A DNA stretch of 64,000 bases, taken from Myxococcota bacterium. GTDB taxonomy: Bacteria > Myxococcota > B64-G9. Location: positions 472,677-536,676 of the forward strand of contig JAKLGA010000003.1 in NCBI GenBank assembly GCA_022710975.1. The letters run 5' to 3'. The position numbers and the translations under genes are program-made. The notes below the pieces were generated by a model, which was given only the letters and a program-made list of their open reading frames with translations, did no database searches and was not told the DNA's origin. Of the stretch, positions 49,502-58,881 are shown in pieces. Every line of letters starts with the position of its first letter. Within the stretch, counting starts at the first letter, position 1.

Positions 49502-50569
49502 ATGTCAGATACACGAACCATTGCGATTGTTGGCTGCGGGCGGATCTCGCCTCGCCACCTCGACGTGATCAAGGAGATTCCCGAGCTGAAGCTCGTCGGC
49601 GTGTGCGACATCAAGCGCGAACGAGCGGAAGTGCGAGCGAAGGCCACAGGCGCACCTGCTTTTACAGACGCTGTGGAGATGGTCAAGAACCTGAAGCCCG
49701 ACCTTGTCTCAGTGTTGGTCGAGTCCGGGGCTCACTGCCGCGTTGCATGCGAGGTAATCCCCTACACCAAAAACCTGATCGTCGAGAAACCGATGGCGTT
49801 GACCCTGGACGATGCCGATCGGCTAATCGACACCTGTGAGCACTCAGGGGTCAGGTTGTTCGTGGTCAAGCAAAACCGTTACAACAAGCCGGTGGTGAAG
49901 CTGCGCCGTGCGCTGGAGGCAGGTCGCTTTGGCAAGATCGCTCTAGGGACGGTGCGAGTTCGTTGGTGCAGGACTCAGACCTACTACAATCAAGATTCTT
50001 GGCGTGGCACCTGGCAGGACGACGGTGGCGTCTACGCAAACCAGGCCAGCCACCATATTGACCTGCTGCAGTGGATGCTGGGTCCAGTTGAGAGCGTGCA
50101 GGCCTACACCGCCACCCGCCTGGTCAAAATAGAGACCGAGGACGTTGGGACGGCCATCCTCAAGTTCACCTCTGGCGCGCTGGGGATCGTCGAGGCCACC
50201 ACAGCAGCCAGGCCGAAGGATCTGGAAGGCAGCTTGTCCATCTTGGGCGAAAAGGGCTCGGTGGTCATCTCCGGCTTTGCGGTAAACAAGATCGAAACGT
50301 GGAATTTCGCGGAGCCTAGCCCTGAGGATAGTGACCTTGCGGCATGGTCAGTCAACCCACCTACGGTATATGGCTTCGGTCACCTGGAGTTCTACAAAGA
50401 TCTCCTTGAGTGTATCCGTACCGGCAAGCGCGCTATGCTCGATGGACTCGCCGGCCGGAAATCCCTGGAGCTTGTTATCGCGCTCTACCAGGCCGCTGTC
50501 AGCAGGCACGAGGTACGTTTGCGTTACGTCCCTGAGGGGGTTCCGTTGGGACGTGGGCAGACGAAATAA
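49502..50569 (+). CDS. wlbA: Gfo/Idh/MocA oxidoreductase, WlbA/WbpB-like
   Basis: 355 residues; ATG 49502 follows the strong site GAGGAGGAAG. NAD-binding IAIVGCGRISPRHLDVIKE, the family EKP motif in NLIVEKPMALTLDDADR, and the catalytic region SWRGTWQDDGGVYANQASHH. These match WlbA/WbpB, which oxidises C3 of UDP-N-acetylglucosaminuronate with NAD. The next two genes encode the matching acetyltransferase and aminotransferase, overlapping by a few bases, so the three act as a unit. The gene is visibly less GC-rich than those before it. Confidence 0.9.
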   Translation: MSDTRTIAIVGCGRISPRHLDVIKEIPELKLVGVCDIKRERAEVRAKATGAPAFTDAVEMVKNLKPDLVSVLVESGAHCRVACEVIPYTKNLIVEKPMALTLDDADRLIDTCEHSGVRLFVVKQNRYNKPVVKLRRALEAGRFGKIALGTVRVRWCRTQTYYNQDSWRGTWQDDGGVYANQASHHIDLLQWMLGPVESVQAYTATRLVKIETEDVGTAILKFTSGALGIVEATTAARPKDLEGSLSILGEKGSVVISGFAVNKIETWNFAEPSPEDSDLAAWSVNPPTVYGFGHLEFYKDLLECIRTGKRAMLDGLAGRKSLELVIALYQAAVSRHEVRLRYVPEGVPLGRGQTK

Positions 50570-51237
50570 TGAAAACGAAAAGCACAGCCAGGAAGCGTAG
50601 CCCTGGGCGTCATGGCGCGAAGACCAACCAGGATGTGTCGTCGATTATCCATCCCGGTGTGATTTTCGGCGGTACTCACAGGGTGGAGCACTTCGTTATT
50701 CTTGGCGAGCCACCTCGAGGCAAAGAGCCAGGAGAGCTCGAGACGCACATTGGTGATGGTGCTGTTATCCGGTCTCACACCGTGGTCTACGCCGGCAACC
50801 GGATCGGCAAGAACTTCCAAACTGGTCATGGCGTTCTTATTCGTGAAGAGAACCAGTTCGGCGATGACGTAAGTATTGGTTCAGGAAGCATAGTGGAGCA
50901 CCACGTACAAATGGGTCGTGGAGTCCGACTTCATTCTCATGTCTTTGTGCCTGAGTATTCGATCCTAGAGGACGACTGTTGGCTCGGTCCCAATGTGGTT
51001 CTGACCAACGCTAGATATCCCCGTTCGCCAGGCGTCAAAGACCATTTGCATGGACCGCACATCGGGCGGAACGCCAAGCTAGGAGCAAACGTCACCGTGC
51101 TACCAGGAGTTCTCATCGGTGAAGACGCACTAATCGGCGCTGGGGCAGTCGTCACCAGAGATGTACTACCCGGCGCTGTCGTGGTCGGAAATCCCGGACG
51201 ACAGATCAAAGAGATCGGAGAGCTACCCTATGGCTGA
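50569..51237 (+). CDS. wlbB: Left-handed beta-helix N-acetyltransferase, WlbB/WbpD-like
   Basis: 222 residues; the start overlaps the wlbA stop (TAATG). A basic N-terminal extension ([17 protein letters not shown]) is unusual for the family. Hexapeptide repeats then form a beta-helix: [94 protein letters not shown]. It probably acetylates the 3-amino group made by the aminotransferase, using acetyl-CoA, giving UDP-GlcNAc(3NAc)A. Overlaps the next gene by 8 bp. Confidence 0.88.
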   Translation: MKTKSTARKRSPGRHGAKTNQDVSSIIHPGVIFGGTHRVEHFVILGEPPRGKEPGELETHIGDGAVIRSHTVVYAGNRIGKNFQTGHGVLIREENQFGDDVSIGSGSIVEHHVQMGRGVRLHSHVFVPEYSILEDDCWLGPNVVLTNARYPRSPGVKDHLHGPHIGRNAKLGANVTVLPGVLIGEDALIGAGAVVTRDVLPGAVVVGNPGRQIKEIGELPYG

Positions 51238-52348
51238 ACTCAAGCTGCAGCGAAAAATCCCGCTGGTCGACCTTCACGCACAATACCTTTCTATCAAGCC
51301 AGAGATTGACGCCGCTATCGCACGGGTCATCGAAAACAGCGCGTTCATCGGGGGCGATGAGGTGCGGCTTTTCGAGGAGGAGTTCGCGGCGTTCTGCGAG
51401 GCGAAGGCTTGCGTGGGGGTCGCGAATGGTACCGACGCGCTGGCGCTGACTCTCCGCGCCTTGGGAATCGGCCCGGGTGACGAGATCATCACGGTGGCCC
51501 ACACCTTCATCGCTACAGCCGAGGCGATCTCTAGCGTCGGCGCTACGCCGGTTTTCATTGACATCAAAGAAGATACGATGCTGATGAATCCGGAATTAGT
51601 AGAGCCAGCCATCACCACAAGGACCAAGGCAATCATCCCCGTGCATCTCTACGGTCAGCCCTGCGAGATGGATCGCATCATCGCGATCGCCAAGAAGCAC
51701 GGGCTCAAGGTGATTGAAGATGCTGCGCAGGCCCACGGCGCAAGATGGAATGGCAAGAGAGTAGGGACGCTTGGAGACGCTGCTTGCTTCAGCTTCTATC
51801 CAGGCAAAAACTTGGGGGCATATGGCGACGGTGGCGCCGTGGTTAGCCAGGACGTCGAATTGGTCGCCAGAATCCGGATGCTCGCCAACCACGGCCGCAA
51901 GGAAAAGTATTTGCACGAAATCATCGGGGTGAACAGCAGGTTGGATGGGTTGCAGGCGGCGATCCTACGAGTCAAGCTCAGCCACCTTAATGACTGGAAT
52001 GATCAAAGGAAAAGGCTTGTCAGTGTCTATCGTGAACTGTTTGATACCGAAAAAATCCGTCTTCCCATTGTGGATTCATTTGCAGAACCAGTCTGGCACT
52101 TGTTCGTTGTTCGCATTGCGGATCGAGTAGAACTACAAGCACAACTCAAGAAGCAGGGCATTGAAACCGGTGTTCACTATCCTGTGCCTTTGCACAGGCA
52201 ACCGGCATACGTTGGTCATAGAAAGGTATGTGGCTTACTGCCAGTTACCGATCAAACGGCTGAGTCTGTCTTGAGCCTGCCACTCTTCTCAGAACTGGAC
52301 AAAGATTTGATCGGCAAGATAGTGACCACTGTTCACCAGTTGATCTAG
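51230..52348 (+). CDS. wlbC: DegT/DnrJ/EryC1 aminotransferase, WlbC/WbpE-like
   Basis: 372 residues from ATG 51230 (GGAGAG upstream), overlapping the wlbB end. PLP-enzyme signatures: [58 protein letters not shown], and the PLP Lys in [15 protein letters not shown]. It transfers amino groups to C3 of the keto-sugar made by WlbA. Base composition changes inside the gene: the first two thirds are fairly GC-rich, while the part after ~52,000 is AT-rich like the following genes, suggesting a recombination edge. Confidence 0.92.
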   Translation: MAELKLQRKIPLVDLHAQYLSIKPEIDAAIARVIENSAFIGGDEVRLFEEEFAAFCEAKACVGVANGTDALALTLRALGIGPGDEIITVAHTFIATAEAISSVGATPVFIDIKEDTMLMNPELVEPAITTRTKAIIPVHLYGQPCEMDRIIAIAKKHGLKVIEDAAQAHGARWNGKRVGTLGDAACFSFYPGKNLGAYGDGGAVVSQDVELVARIRMLANHGRKEKYLHEIIGVNSRLDGLQAAILRVKLSHLNDWNDQRKRLVSVYRELFDTEKIRLPIVDSFAEPVWHLFVVRIADRVELQAQLKKQGIETGVHYPVPLHRQPAYVGHRKVCGLLPVTDQTAESVLSLPLFSELDKDLIGKIVTTVHQLI

Positions 52349-52482
52349 ATAAGCGCGTGGATTATTGATTGGATTCATGAAAGTCACACTGGTGCGGTGG
52401 TAATGAGTTGAACTTCTGAATCCTATACCAAGCCTATGCAGCGCTAGGTCAGTCGCTTACATGGGTCTATTAGGGATCGCTT

Positions 52483-53778
52483 ATGGGAAAACCCAGAAGA
52501 GTACTCTTCATTAGTTATATATTCCCGCCGCTTGGCGGTCCCGGAGTGCAGCGCAACCTGAAGTTCGCGAAATACTTGCCGGATTTCGGGTGGCTACCTC
52601 ATGTACTTACAGTTAAAGACGTGACTTATCACTCTCATGATGAGACACTTATTGATGAGTTGCCTCCTCAAGTAAAAGTCTATCGCTCTGAATCTCTAGA
52701 TCCATGGCGGCTGAGTGCAAGAGCCTTTCCTGGTCTCATGTCACAAAAAGGTGCTTCAGGCGAAACCAAGCGGTTCAGAGCAACATCAGCAATTGGAATC
52801 TACAAAAAGATTCGAGACTATCTTCTGTTCCCAGATGCGCAGGTCGGGTGGATTCCATTTGCATATAGGATGGGTCTCAATATCATTGAAAAGGAAAAAT
52901 TCGATGCAATATTTGCTCGTGCAACACCCATTTCTTGTGGAATTGTAGCATATTGCTTGTCGCAGAAAACGAAATTGCCCTATATCTTAGATTTTGCAGA
53001 TTTGTGGACTGATGATCCATACACTACTGTTCCTACTTCGCTTCAAAGAAGAGGTCATGAGTTTCTGGAAAAGAAGATAGTTGGTTGCTCTAACGCGGTG
53101 ACTGTTGCTACTGGCGGAATTCGTAGTGGCTTTGCTAATCGGTATCCCTGGCTAGGAGACAGAATAGAGTTGCTATATAATGGTTTCGACGAAATGGATT
53201 TCGCAGGCAGAGTACCTTCAGCACTATCGCGAAATGGACGACAGATCGTATACATGGGTAGTCTCTATGACCATCACATCGAAAATCTCAGGTATTTTTT
53301 ATCTGCAATGCAGATGTTGCCGAAGAAGATCCTGGAAACATTGTCTGTTCGGATAATCGGAAATGTAGTTCCAAGTGCGAATGCGATAGTCGAAGAATAC
53401 GGATTGAAGTCGAATGTTCATTTCTCCGGATACCTATCACATAGTGAAGCCATTGATCATCTCACTTCTTCTGATGCAGCTCTGCTTTTTGTGCGTCCGG
53501 GAGATATCGGCATGGTCACGGGCAAGGTATTTGAATACCTTGCCTCGGGAATTCCGATTATTGCCTGTGCGGAACCTATTGGAGAATGTGCTACTGTGTT
53601 GAAGATGGCCGGACGTGACTCTTTTCTTTGCAGGCCCAATGATCCAGCTGCAATTTTACACACGCTGTTAGAGTTAGAAGAATTGGGTTGGCCCAGGGCG
53701 AATTTGCACGGAACGCACCAGTTTAGCAGAAAGAACACAACAGGAAGACTAGCGGCATTACTGAGTAGAATTGCATAG
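52483..53778 (+). CDS. Family 4-type glycosyltransferase
   Basis: 431 residues. GT-B fold: N-terminal VLFISYIFPPLGGPGVQRNL, where GGxGVQR is a common acceptor-binding loop. C-terminal nucleotide-sugar region: VYMGSLYDHHIENLRYFLSA, FSGYLSHSEAIDHLTSSDAA, LLFVRPGDIGMVTGKVFEYLASGIPI with the EX7E-like element (KVFEYLASG). No signal peptide. The gene is strongly AT-rich compared with the flanks, with AT-ending codons, consistent with horizontal acquisition. The 134 bp before it contain only AT-rich sequence with no clear promoter. Acceptor and sugar cannot be told. Confidence 0.88.
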   Translation: MGKPRRVLFISYIFPPLGGPGVQRNLKFAKYLPDFGWLPHVLTVKDVTYHSHDETLIDELPPQVKVYRSESLDPWRLSARAFPGLMSQKGASGETKRFRATSAIGIYKKIRDYLLFPDAQVGWIPFAYRMGLNIIEKEKFDAIFARATPISCGIVAYCLSQKTKLPYILDFADLWTDDPYTTVPTSLQRRGHEFLEKKIVGCSNAVTVATGGIRSGFANRYPWLGDRIELLYNGFDEMDFAGRVPSALSRNGRQIVYMGSLYDHHIENLRYFLSAMQMLPKKILETLSVRIIGNVVPSANAIVEEYGLKSNVHFSGYLSHSEAIDHLTSSDAALLFVRPGDIGMVTGKVFEYLASGIPIIACAEPIGECATVLKMAGRDSFLCRPNDPAAILHTLLELEELGWPRANLHGTHQFSRKNTTGRLAALLSRIA

Positions 53779-53787
53779 AGAAGGTTG

Positions 53788-53880
53788 ATGCTGCATTTGC
53801 TTTCTGTTGGAGCATTTATGAACATGCTGCTGTGGATAATGAACCATGATACTATGGTTGGTTTGATAATATTGTGGTAG
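53788..53880 (+). CDS. Possible 30-residue hydrophobic leader peptide before wzy
   Basis: ATG 53788 follows GAGAAGG. The frame encodes 30 residues (MLHLLSVGAFMNMLLWIMNH then DTMVGLIILW), a single hydrophobic segment. Its stop overlaps the GTG start of the polymerase gene at 53874 by 7 bp, while that GTG has no ribosome site of its own. This suggests translational coupling. Supported only by the reading frame, ribosome site and overlap. Confidence 0.38.
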   Translation: MLHLLSVGAFMNMLLWIMNHDTMVGLIILW

Positions 53881-55193
53881 TAGCGATAGCAATCGTTTAT
53901 CTGGTCATTTGCTGCGCTAGTGTATATTCCCTTAGGCGACAATGGATGCCGAATCCTGTTGTTCTTTGGGTGGTCACTCAGATGGTGTTCTTTCTGGGAT
54001 CACTCCGATACATAGATGATGAAATTGAAGCAGATCAGGTACACCTGGCTGTGATACTGGGCGGTATGCTTTCCTTTCTGCTCGGTGCTTTCCTGGTAAG
54101 AGTTATTAGCAGAGAATATGGTCAGGATGCAGAGCGATGGATATCAAAGCCGGTAGATACAATTGGGAGTGGCGGGGCAATTAGCCTATATGTTTATGCA
54201 ATCATAGTAGTGTCCGTGGCAGTTTGTATTATGTATCAGATGAGTGTTGGTTTCAACCTGCTATTTGAGGGAATGGTGTCAATTTTCAGCGGGCAGGGTC
54301 GTATTGAGGATGCTGCAACGCTTCGGTTGGAGTTTTATGGCGGCGAGGAATACTTTGCTCCAGGGTATGTCAATCAGTTTAAGAATATACTATTGCCGCT
54401 GATGGTTCTGTTTCTACTTGCAAGAAAGGTGATTTTAAAAAATTCTGGAAGGATTCATGGACTATTTATTGCTATACTGATGTTTGTAAGTCTCTATTTT
54501 CTATTGATGACTGGACAACGCGCTCCTGTATTTTGGATCGGGGCAATCGCTGTTGTGTATTTCTTGGTTGTATTGCCGCGAAAGAAAGCCGTGAAGTACT
54601 CAGTGGCAGTTGTTGGAATTTTCACTGTATCATTTTTGGCATTGACGCTCATTCTTGGAAGAGGAGGTATCGGGTCTTTGGAGGGGGCGGATGACTATTT
54701 AGAGCTATTCCTGCAACTGCCAGAGAGACTGTTTAGTATCAACCAGGCAAGTGGCGTCTATGGGTTTAGATATATTTACGAGAGACCAGTTCAGTATGGG
54801 GCAGACTGGGTTGCACAGTTGCAGATTCTATTGCCCGGGAAGGGCGGAATAACGATTGACAATGAGCTCAACGCGCTTTTCACTGGAACAACGCGAGGAA
54901 CGGCACCCCCAAGCATCTGGGGGTCGATTTGGTACAATTTTGGATTACTCGGCGCCATTATTGTGCCATTCATTCTTGGAATAGTATATCAAAATACATA
55001 CTATCGGTTGATAAGAGGTCCGAAGACACTGTTTCGTACGCTAGCGTTTACATTCTTCTTTGTTTCTCTGGGTACTTGGGGCGTTGGGGGCCCGTTTTGG
55101 CTAGTCAATAATGGATTATTGGCTGTAGTGTTGCTGATACTGTTTGAAAGAATCTGGGTTGGATTCAACGATAGGATTACCGCAAGAGCGTAA
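53874..55193 (+). CDS. wzy: Wzy-like O-antigen/polysaccharide polymerase
   Basis: 439 residues from GTG 53874, the only usable start before helix 1 (MVVAIAIVYLVICCASVYSL). About 10-12 hydrophobic helices with a large periplasmic loop in the middle (residues ~255-345, containing FLQLPERLFSINQASGVYGF). This is the usual layout of Wzy polymerases, which join lipid-linked repeat units in the periplasm. Wzy proteins share little sequence, so the call rests on topology, AT-rich base composition and the Wzx gene in the locus. The segment LLMTGQRAPVFWIGAIAVVY, an Arg next to a helix, is common to OatA/Wzy families. Confidence 0.8.
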   Translation: MVVAIAIVYLVICCASVYSLRRQWMPNPVVLWVVTQMVFFLGSLRYIDDEIEADQVHLAVILGGMLSFLLGAFLVRVISREYGQDAERWISKPVDTIGSGGAISLYVYAIIVVSVAVCIMYQMSVGFNLLFEGMVSIFSGQGRIEDAATLRLEFYGGEEYFAPGYVNQFKNILLPLMVLFLLARKVILKNSGRIHGLFIAILMFVSLYFLLMTGQRAPVFWIGAIAVVYFLVVLPRKKAVKYSVAVVGIFTVSFLALTLILGRGGIGSLEGADDYLELFLQLPERLFSINQASGVYGFRYIYERPVQYGADWVAQLQILLPGKGGITIDNELNALFTGTTRGTAPPSIWGSIWYNFGLLGAIIVPFILGIVYQNTYYRLIRGPKTLFRTLAFTFFFVSLGTWGVGGPFWLVNNGLLAVVLLILFERIWVGFNDRITARA

Positions 55194-55231
55194 GATCGCA
55201 GATAGATCAACGAAATGTACTGGACAAGATA

Positions 55232-56467
55232 ATGTCTACGGTTAAAATTATTACTCAGGTCTATCCGCCTGAAGTTCACCCAACTGCCTTGATGGTGCGT
55301 GAGCTTTCGGGGCACCTTGCGCGGCATGAGTGGGATGTGACAGTCTGTGCAGGGTTGCCTCATCATCCCGAAGGAGTGCTTCATAGCGGATGGCGGTGGC
55401 GTACCTGGCAGAAGACTAGGGATGATGAGGTCACTGTAGTGCGTACTGGCCACCTGATCAGCAAGAGCAGAGCGATTTCCACTCGAGCAGCGGTGTTTGT
55501 TTCGCAGGCTATTGGGGCTGCAGTAGCGGGACTGGCGACTGCAAAATGCGATATGGTCATAGTGTATGGCCCCCCGCTAGTTGGGTCCAACCTGGGCGCA
55601 CTGGTCGCTGCAAGGCATCAGGCAAAACTCGTTAACGTCATCTATGATCTCTACCCAGACGTCGCCATCGAGACCGGAAAGGTCAAGAATCCCTTCATCA
55701 TCGCTGCTGCGAGGGTAGCCGAGAGGATCCAGTATTGGTCATCCGATATGACCATTGTTCTGTCGGAAGGGTTCAAGAAGACCCTGGTTAGCAGAGGTGT
55801 CCCGGCAGAAAAGATCGCCGTAATCCCGGTATGGCTGGACCCAGAGGAAATCAGGCCACTGGACAGGAACACCGCCTGGCGAAAAGAGCAGGGGATTCCT
55901 CTCGACCAGTTCGTGGTGTTGTATGCCGGCACGATTGGAGTGGTCAGCGGTGCCAGCATGGTGGCGGACGCAGCGAGGATACTCAGCGCCCGGAAGGGTG
56001 TCCTGTTTGTGTTCGTCGGGGAGGGCGAGGAGAAGCCGAAGGTGGAGGCCAGAGCCAGGGAGCTGGGCCTTTCCAACGTGAAGTTCTTGCCTTTCCAGCC
56101 GCGCGCGCGTCTCCCCGAGGTCCAGGCCACCGCAGACGTCGGGTTGGTCACGCTGTCGCCAGGACGTGGGCGCACCAGCGTGCCCAGCAAGGTGCTAGGG
56201 TACATGGCCGCGGGCAGGCCCGTGATCGCCAGCGTCGATCTCGATTCGGACACCGCGGACGACATCCGGAAGGCCCAGGCTGGCTTGGTCGTGGCCCCGG
56301 GCGACCCGACTGCGCTGGCCGACGCCATCTTGAAGGCACATGACGACCCTGCCTGGCGTGCCTCTTCAGGGGAGAACGCCAGGAAGCACTTCGTGCAGGA
56401 GTATTCGCGAGACCAGGTGCTAGAGCGCTACCGCAAGGTCTTGGAAGAGGCCGTGGCCGGAAAGTGA
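55232..56467 (+). CDS. Family 4 glycosyltransferase (WcaI/WbuB-like)
   Basis: 411 residues. GT-B motifs: KIITQVYPPEVHPTALMVRE, MVIVYGPPLVGSNLGALVAA, KLVNVIYDLYPDVAIETGKV, IAVIPVWLDPEEIRP, VVLYAGTIGVVSGASMVADA, and the C-terminal RTSVPSKVLGYMAAGRPVIA. These match the WcaI/WbuB group that builds colanic-acid-like or O-antigen units. Base composition is mixed: the first ~400 bp are AT-richer, the rest increasingly GC-rich, so the right edge of the foreign segment falls inside this gene. Its end overlaps the next gene by 4 bp. Confidence 0.9.
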   Translation: MSTVKIITQVYPPEVHPTALMVRELSGHLARHEWDVTVCAGLPHHPEGVLHSGWRWRTWQKTRDDEVTVVRTGHLISKSRAISTRAAVFVSQAIGAAVAGLATAKCDMVIVYGPPLVGSNLGALVAARHQAKLVNVIYDLYPDVAIETGKVKNPFIIAAARVAERIQYWSSDMTIVLSEGFKKTLVSRGVPAEKIAVIPVWLDPEEIRPLDRNTAWRKEQGIPLDQFVVLYAGTIGVVSGASMVADAARILSARKGVLFVFVGEGEEKPKVEARARELGLSNVKFLPFQPRARLPEVQATADVGLVTLSPGRGRTSVPSKVLGYMAAGRPVIASVDLDSDTADDIRKAQAGLVVAPGDPTALADAILKAHDDPAWRASSGENARKHFVQEYSRDQVLERYRKVLEEAVAGK

Positions 56468-57651
56468 AGACCATCCTGATCATCGGCGCGGGTCCGCTCC
56501 AGATCCCTGGCTACCTCGCGGCTCGTGAGCTCGGACTCCGGATCGTGGGCATCGACCGCAACCCGGAGGCCCCTGGCCTCAGGCTCGCAAATGTCGCGCA
56601 CGCGGTCGATACCCGGGACGCGAATGGCGCCATCGAGGTGGCCAGGGCCGAGCACGTGGACGGCGTCATGACCTTATGCACGGACTTTCCGGTCCGCACT
56701 GTGGCCGCGGTCGCCCAGGCGCTCGGTCTGTCTGGTCCGGACTCCGACACCGCGCTTCGCGCCACGCATAAGGGGCACATGCGGTCCGCGTTCCAGCGGG
56801 GCGGCGCCTCCATCCCGCGGTTCAGACGGGTAGCGGACGCGGACAGCGCCAGGAGGGCTCTCGAGCACGTCGGCCTGCCCGCGATCCTCAAGCCTAGTGC
56901 CTCCTCGGGCAGTCGGGGCGTCTTCAAGGTCCGCGATCAGAACCAGTGCGCGGTCGCGTTCGAATACGCCAGCGCGATTGATCCCGAAGGGGAGATCCTG
57001 GTGGAGGAGTTCGTGGAGGGACCGGAGGTGAGCGTCGAGGGGATCTCCTTCCGCGGGAAGCACCACTTCATCGCCATCACGGACAAGGTCACCACCGGCG
57101 ACCCGCACTGGGTAGAGCTGGGCCACACCCAGCCATCCGCGCTTCCAGCAGAAACGCAGGAACAGATCTGCGTCTGCGCAGCGCGAGGGCTAGACGCGCT
57201 CGGCATCAAGGACTCGGCCTCCCACGTCGAGATCAAGGTGGGCCCTCGCGGGCCCGTGCTGATCGAGATTGGCGCCCGCCTGGGCGGCGACTTCATCTCA
57301 ACCGAGCTAACCGCTCGTTCGACCGGGGTTTCGATGCCCCGCGCCGCCATCCAGCTCGCCATCGGCGAGAAGCCTGATGTGGAACGCCAGTGGTCCAGGG
57401 GTTCTGCCATCCGGTACATCGAAGCTGCTCCGGGCAGAGTGGTCCTCATCCGTGGAGTCGAGGAGGCGAAGGCCGTTCCAGGGGTCGCCATCGTGGACGT
57501 GTACCCGGCCGTGGGAGAGGAAGTCCGGCCGGTCCTCTCCAGCCTCGATCGCGTCGGGCATGTGATCGCCGAGGGCGCGACCAGGGAGGCCGCCGTCGCG
57601 GCCGCCGAGCGGGCGAAGGCCGTCATCACCATCGAGACCACGCATGGGTAA
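56464..57651 (+). CDS. ATP-grasp family ligase
   Basis: 395 residues from GTG 56464 (GTGA overlap with the gene before). Domains: an N-terminal pre-ATP-grasp Rossmann part (TILIIGAGPLQIPGYLAARE), then the ATP-grasp fold with PAILKPSASSGSRGVFKVRD, EILVEEFVEGPEVSVEGISF, and the Mg/ATP residues in HVEIKVGPRGPVLIEIGARL. Close relatives are carboxylate-amine or CarB/PurK-like ligases in glycan loci. It may attach an amino acid or other carboxylate to an amino sugar of the repeat unit (inference). The substrate cannot be read from sequence. It overlaps the sugar-transferase gene downstream by 8 bp. Confidence 0.85.
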   Translation: MKTILIIGAGPLQIPGYLAARELGLRIVGIDRNPEAPGLRLANVAHAVDTRDANGAIEVARAEHVDGVMTLCTDFPVRTVAAVAQALGLSGPDSDTALRATHKGHMRSAFQRGGASIPRFRRVADADSARRALEHVGLPAILKPSASSGSRGVFKVRDQNQCAVAFEYASAIDPEGEILVEEFVEGPEVSVEGISFRGKHHFIAITDKVTTGDPHWVELGHTQPSALPAETQEQICVCAARGLDALGIKDSASHVEIKVGPRGPVLIEIGARLGGDFISTELTARSTGVSMPRAAIQLAIGEKPDVERQWSRGSAIRYIEAAPGRVVLIRGVEEAKAVPGVAIVDVYPAVGEEVRPVLSSLDRVGHVIAEGATREAAVAAAERAKAVITIETTHG

Positions 57652-58270
57652 GCTGTACGAGCTCGTGAAGCGCTCGATGGATCTCGCTGCCGCGGGCGTG
57701 GGGCTCGCCGCCCTGGCGCCCCTGCTGGGCGCCATTGCGGTCGCGGTGAAGGCCGATTCTCCAGGGCCGGTTCTCTTCCGGCAGAGGCGGCTCGGCAGGA
57801 ATGGGGAGATCTTCGAGTTGCTGAAGTTTCGCACCATGAAGCACGGCGCCTCGGTGATCATCGGCGGCGACCACACCGTGGTCAACCCGGTGAACGACGA
57901 TCGCGTGACCAGGGTCGGTGCCATGCTCCGGAAGGCGAGCCTGGATGAGCTTCCTCAGCTCATCAACGTTCTATTTGGCCAGATGACACTGGTGGGGCCC
58001 AGACCTGACCTACCCGAGGGCCTGCAGGTGTACGACTCCCACCAACGGCGCAAGCTCGAGGTGAAGCCCGGCATCACCGGACTCGCACAGATCTCCGGCA
58101 GGAATCTCCTCAGCGCCGAGGAGAAGTGGGAATTCGATGTGAAGTACGTCGATTCGCGTAGCCTGCTTACCGATGCGCTGATACTCCTCAGGACGTTCGG
58201 GAAGGTCTTCTCTGCCGCTGGGATCTACAAGACGGAGAACAAGGCGACCGCAGACAGGGGAAAGCCATGA
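57644..58270 (+). CDS. Initiating undecaprenyl-phosphate sugar phosphotransferase (PglC/WcaJ C-terminal type)
   Basis: 208 residues, the small monotopic form. Helix-break-helix DLAAAGVGLAALAPLLGAIA near the N-terminus; SPGPVLFRQRRLGRNGEIFE, LLKFRTM, and the catalytic Asp-Glu in SLDELPQLINVLFGQMTLVG. PGITGLAQISGRNLLSAEEK follows. It transfers phospho-sugar from a UDP-sugar to undecaprenyl phosphate on the cytoplasmic face, starting repeat-unit synthesis. The neighbouring acetyltransferase, aminotransferase and dehydratase suggest a diacetamido-bacillosamine-like or QuiNAc4N sugar as substrate, as in the Pgl system. It overlaps both neighbours. Confidence 0.94.
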   Translation: MGKLYELVKRSMDLAAAGVGLAALAPLLGAIAVAVKADSPGPVLFRQRRLGRNGEIFELLKFRTMKHGASVIIGGDHTVVNPVNDDRVTRVGAMLRKASLDELPQLINVLFGQMTLVGPRPDLPEGLQVYDSHQRRKLEVKPGITGLAQISGRNLLSAEEKWEFDVKYVDSRSLLTDALILLRTFGKVFSAAGIYKTENKATADRGKP

Positions 58271-58866
58271 GGCCTTCTGAGATGGTTGGCTTCCTGAAGT
58301 ACGTCCTGGGTCAGGCCCGCTGGCACCTCGACAACAAGCTCGGGATCTACCGGGTAATGCAGCAGGCCAAGGGTGTCGAGATCCGCCAGGGCGTGACGAT
58401 AATCAACTCGGACAGGCTGACAACGAAGGGCCCGCTGCGTATCGAAACAGGTTGCTTCCTGCATTGCGGGGGTAACTCTTGGAGCCATGGAGAAGGCTAC
58501 ATCCGCTTCGGAGATGGCTGTTGGATCGCGCAAGCGAATGTGCTCTACGGAGCTGGCGGGATCGAATTTGGCGACTATGCGGGTACGGGGCCCAACGTGA
58601 TGATTTTTTCATCGCGTGACAACTACGGCATGGAGCATGCGAAGAAGCCACATATCATTCATAACTTCGCATCGGTGAAGGTGGGTTCATACGTGAGGAT
58701 CTTCTCCGGATCAATCATTGGCCCAGGCGTCACGCTTGGCGAGGGGGCCGTGATCGGGGCTGGCTCGGTAGTTCTCAAGGACGTTCCTCCCTGGACCGTC
58801 GCGGCCGGTGTGCCCGCGAAGGTTCTGGGACCTCGAGACATGGACAGCATGGACCGGACGAAGTAG
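58267..58866 (+). CDS. Hexapeptide-repeat acetyltransferase (WcaF/VatD-like)
   Basis: 199 residues; ATG overlaps the previous stop (ATGA). Beta-helix repeats: VEIRQGVTIINSDRLTTKGP, IRFGDGCWIAQANVLYGAGG, IGPGVTLGEGAVIGAGSVVL, and the terminal PPWTVAAGVPAKVLGPR with the common AGVPAK signature. It lacks the N-terminal Rossmann part of PglD, so it may acetylate an -OH or an amino group on a nucleotide or lipid-linked sugar. The position between PglC-like and PglE-like genes suggests the amino sugar. The 'FSSRDNYGMEH' region carries the likely catalytic His. Confidence 0.88.
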   Translation: MRPSEMVGFLKYVLGQARWHLDNKLGIYRVMQQAKGVEIRQGVTIINSDRLTTKGPLRIETGCFLHCGGNSWSHGEGYIRFGDGCWIAQANVLYGAGGIEFGDYAGTGPNVMIFSSRDNYGMEHAKKPHIIHNFASVKVGSYVRIFSGSIIGPGVTLGEGAVIGAGSVVLKDVPPWTVAAGVPAKVLGPRDMDSMDRTK

Positions 58867-58881
58867 GCCGGGAGGTTCATC

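Noticed and set aside
52349..52482. Eight-codon frame (ATG 52378) upstream of the AT-rich glycosyltransferase
   Set aside because: Too short to judge, no clear ribosome site and no overlap with the next gene; nothing else recognisable in this gap.
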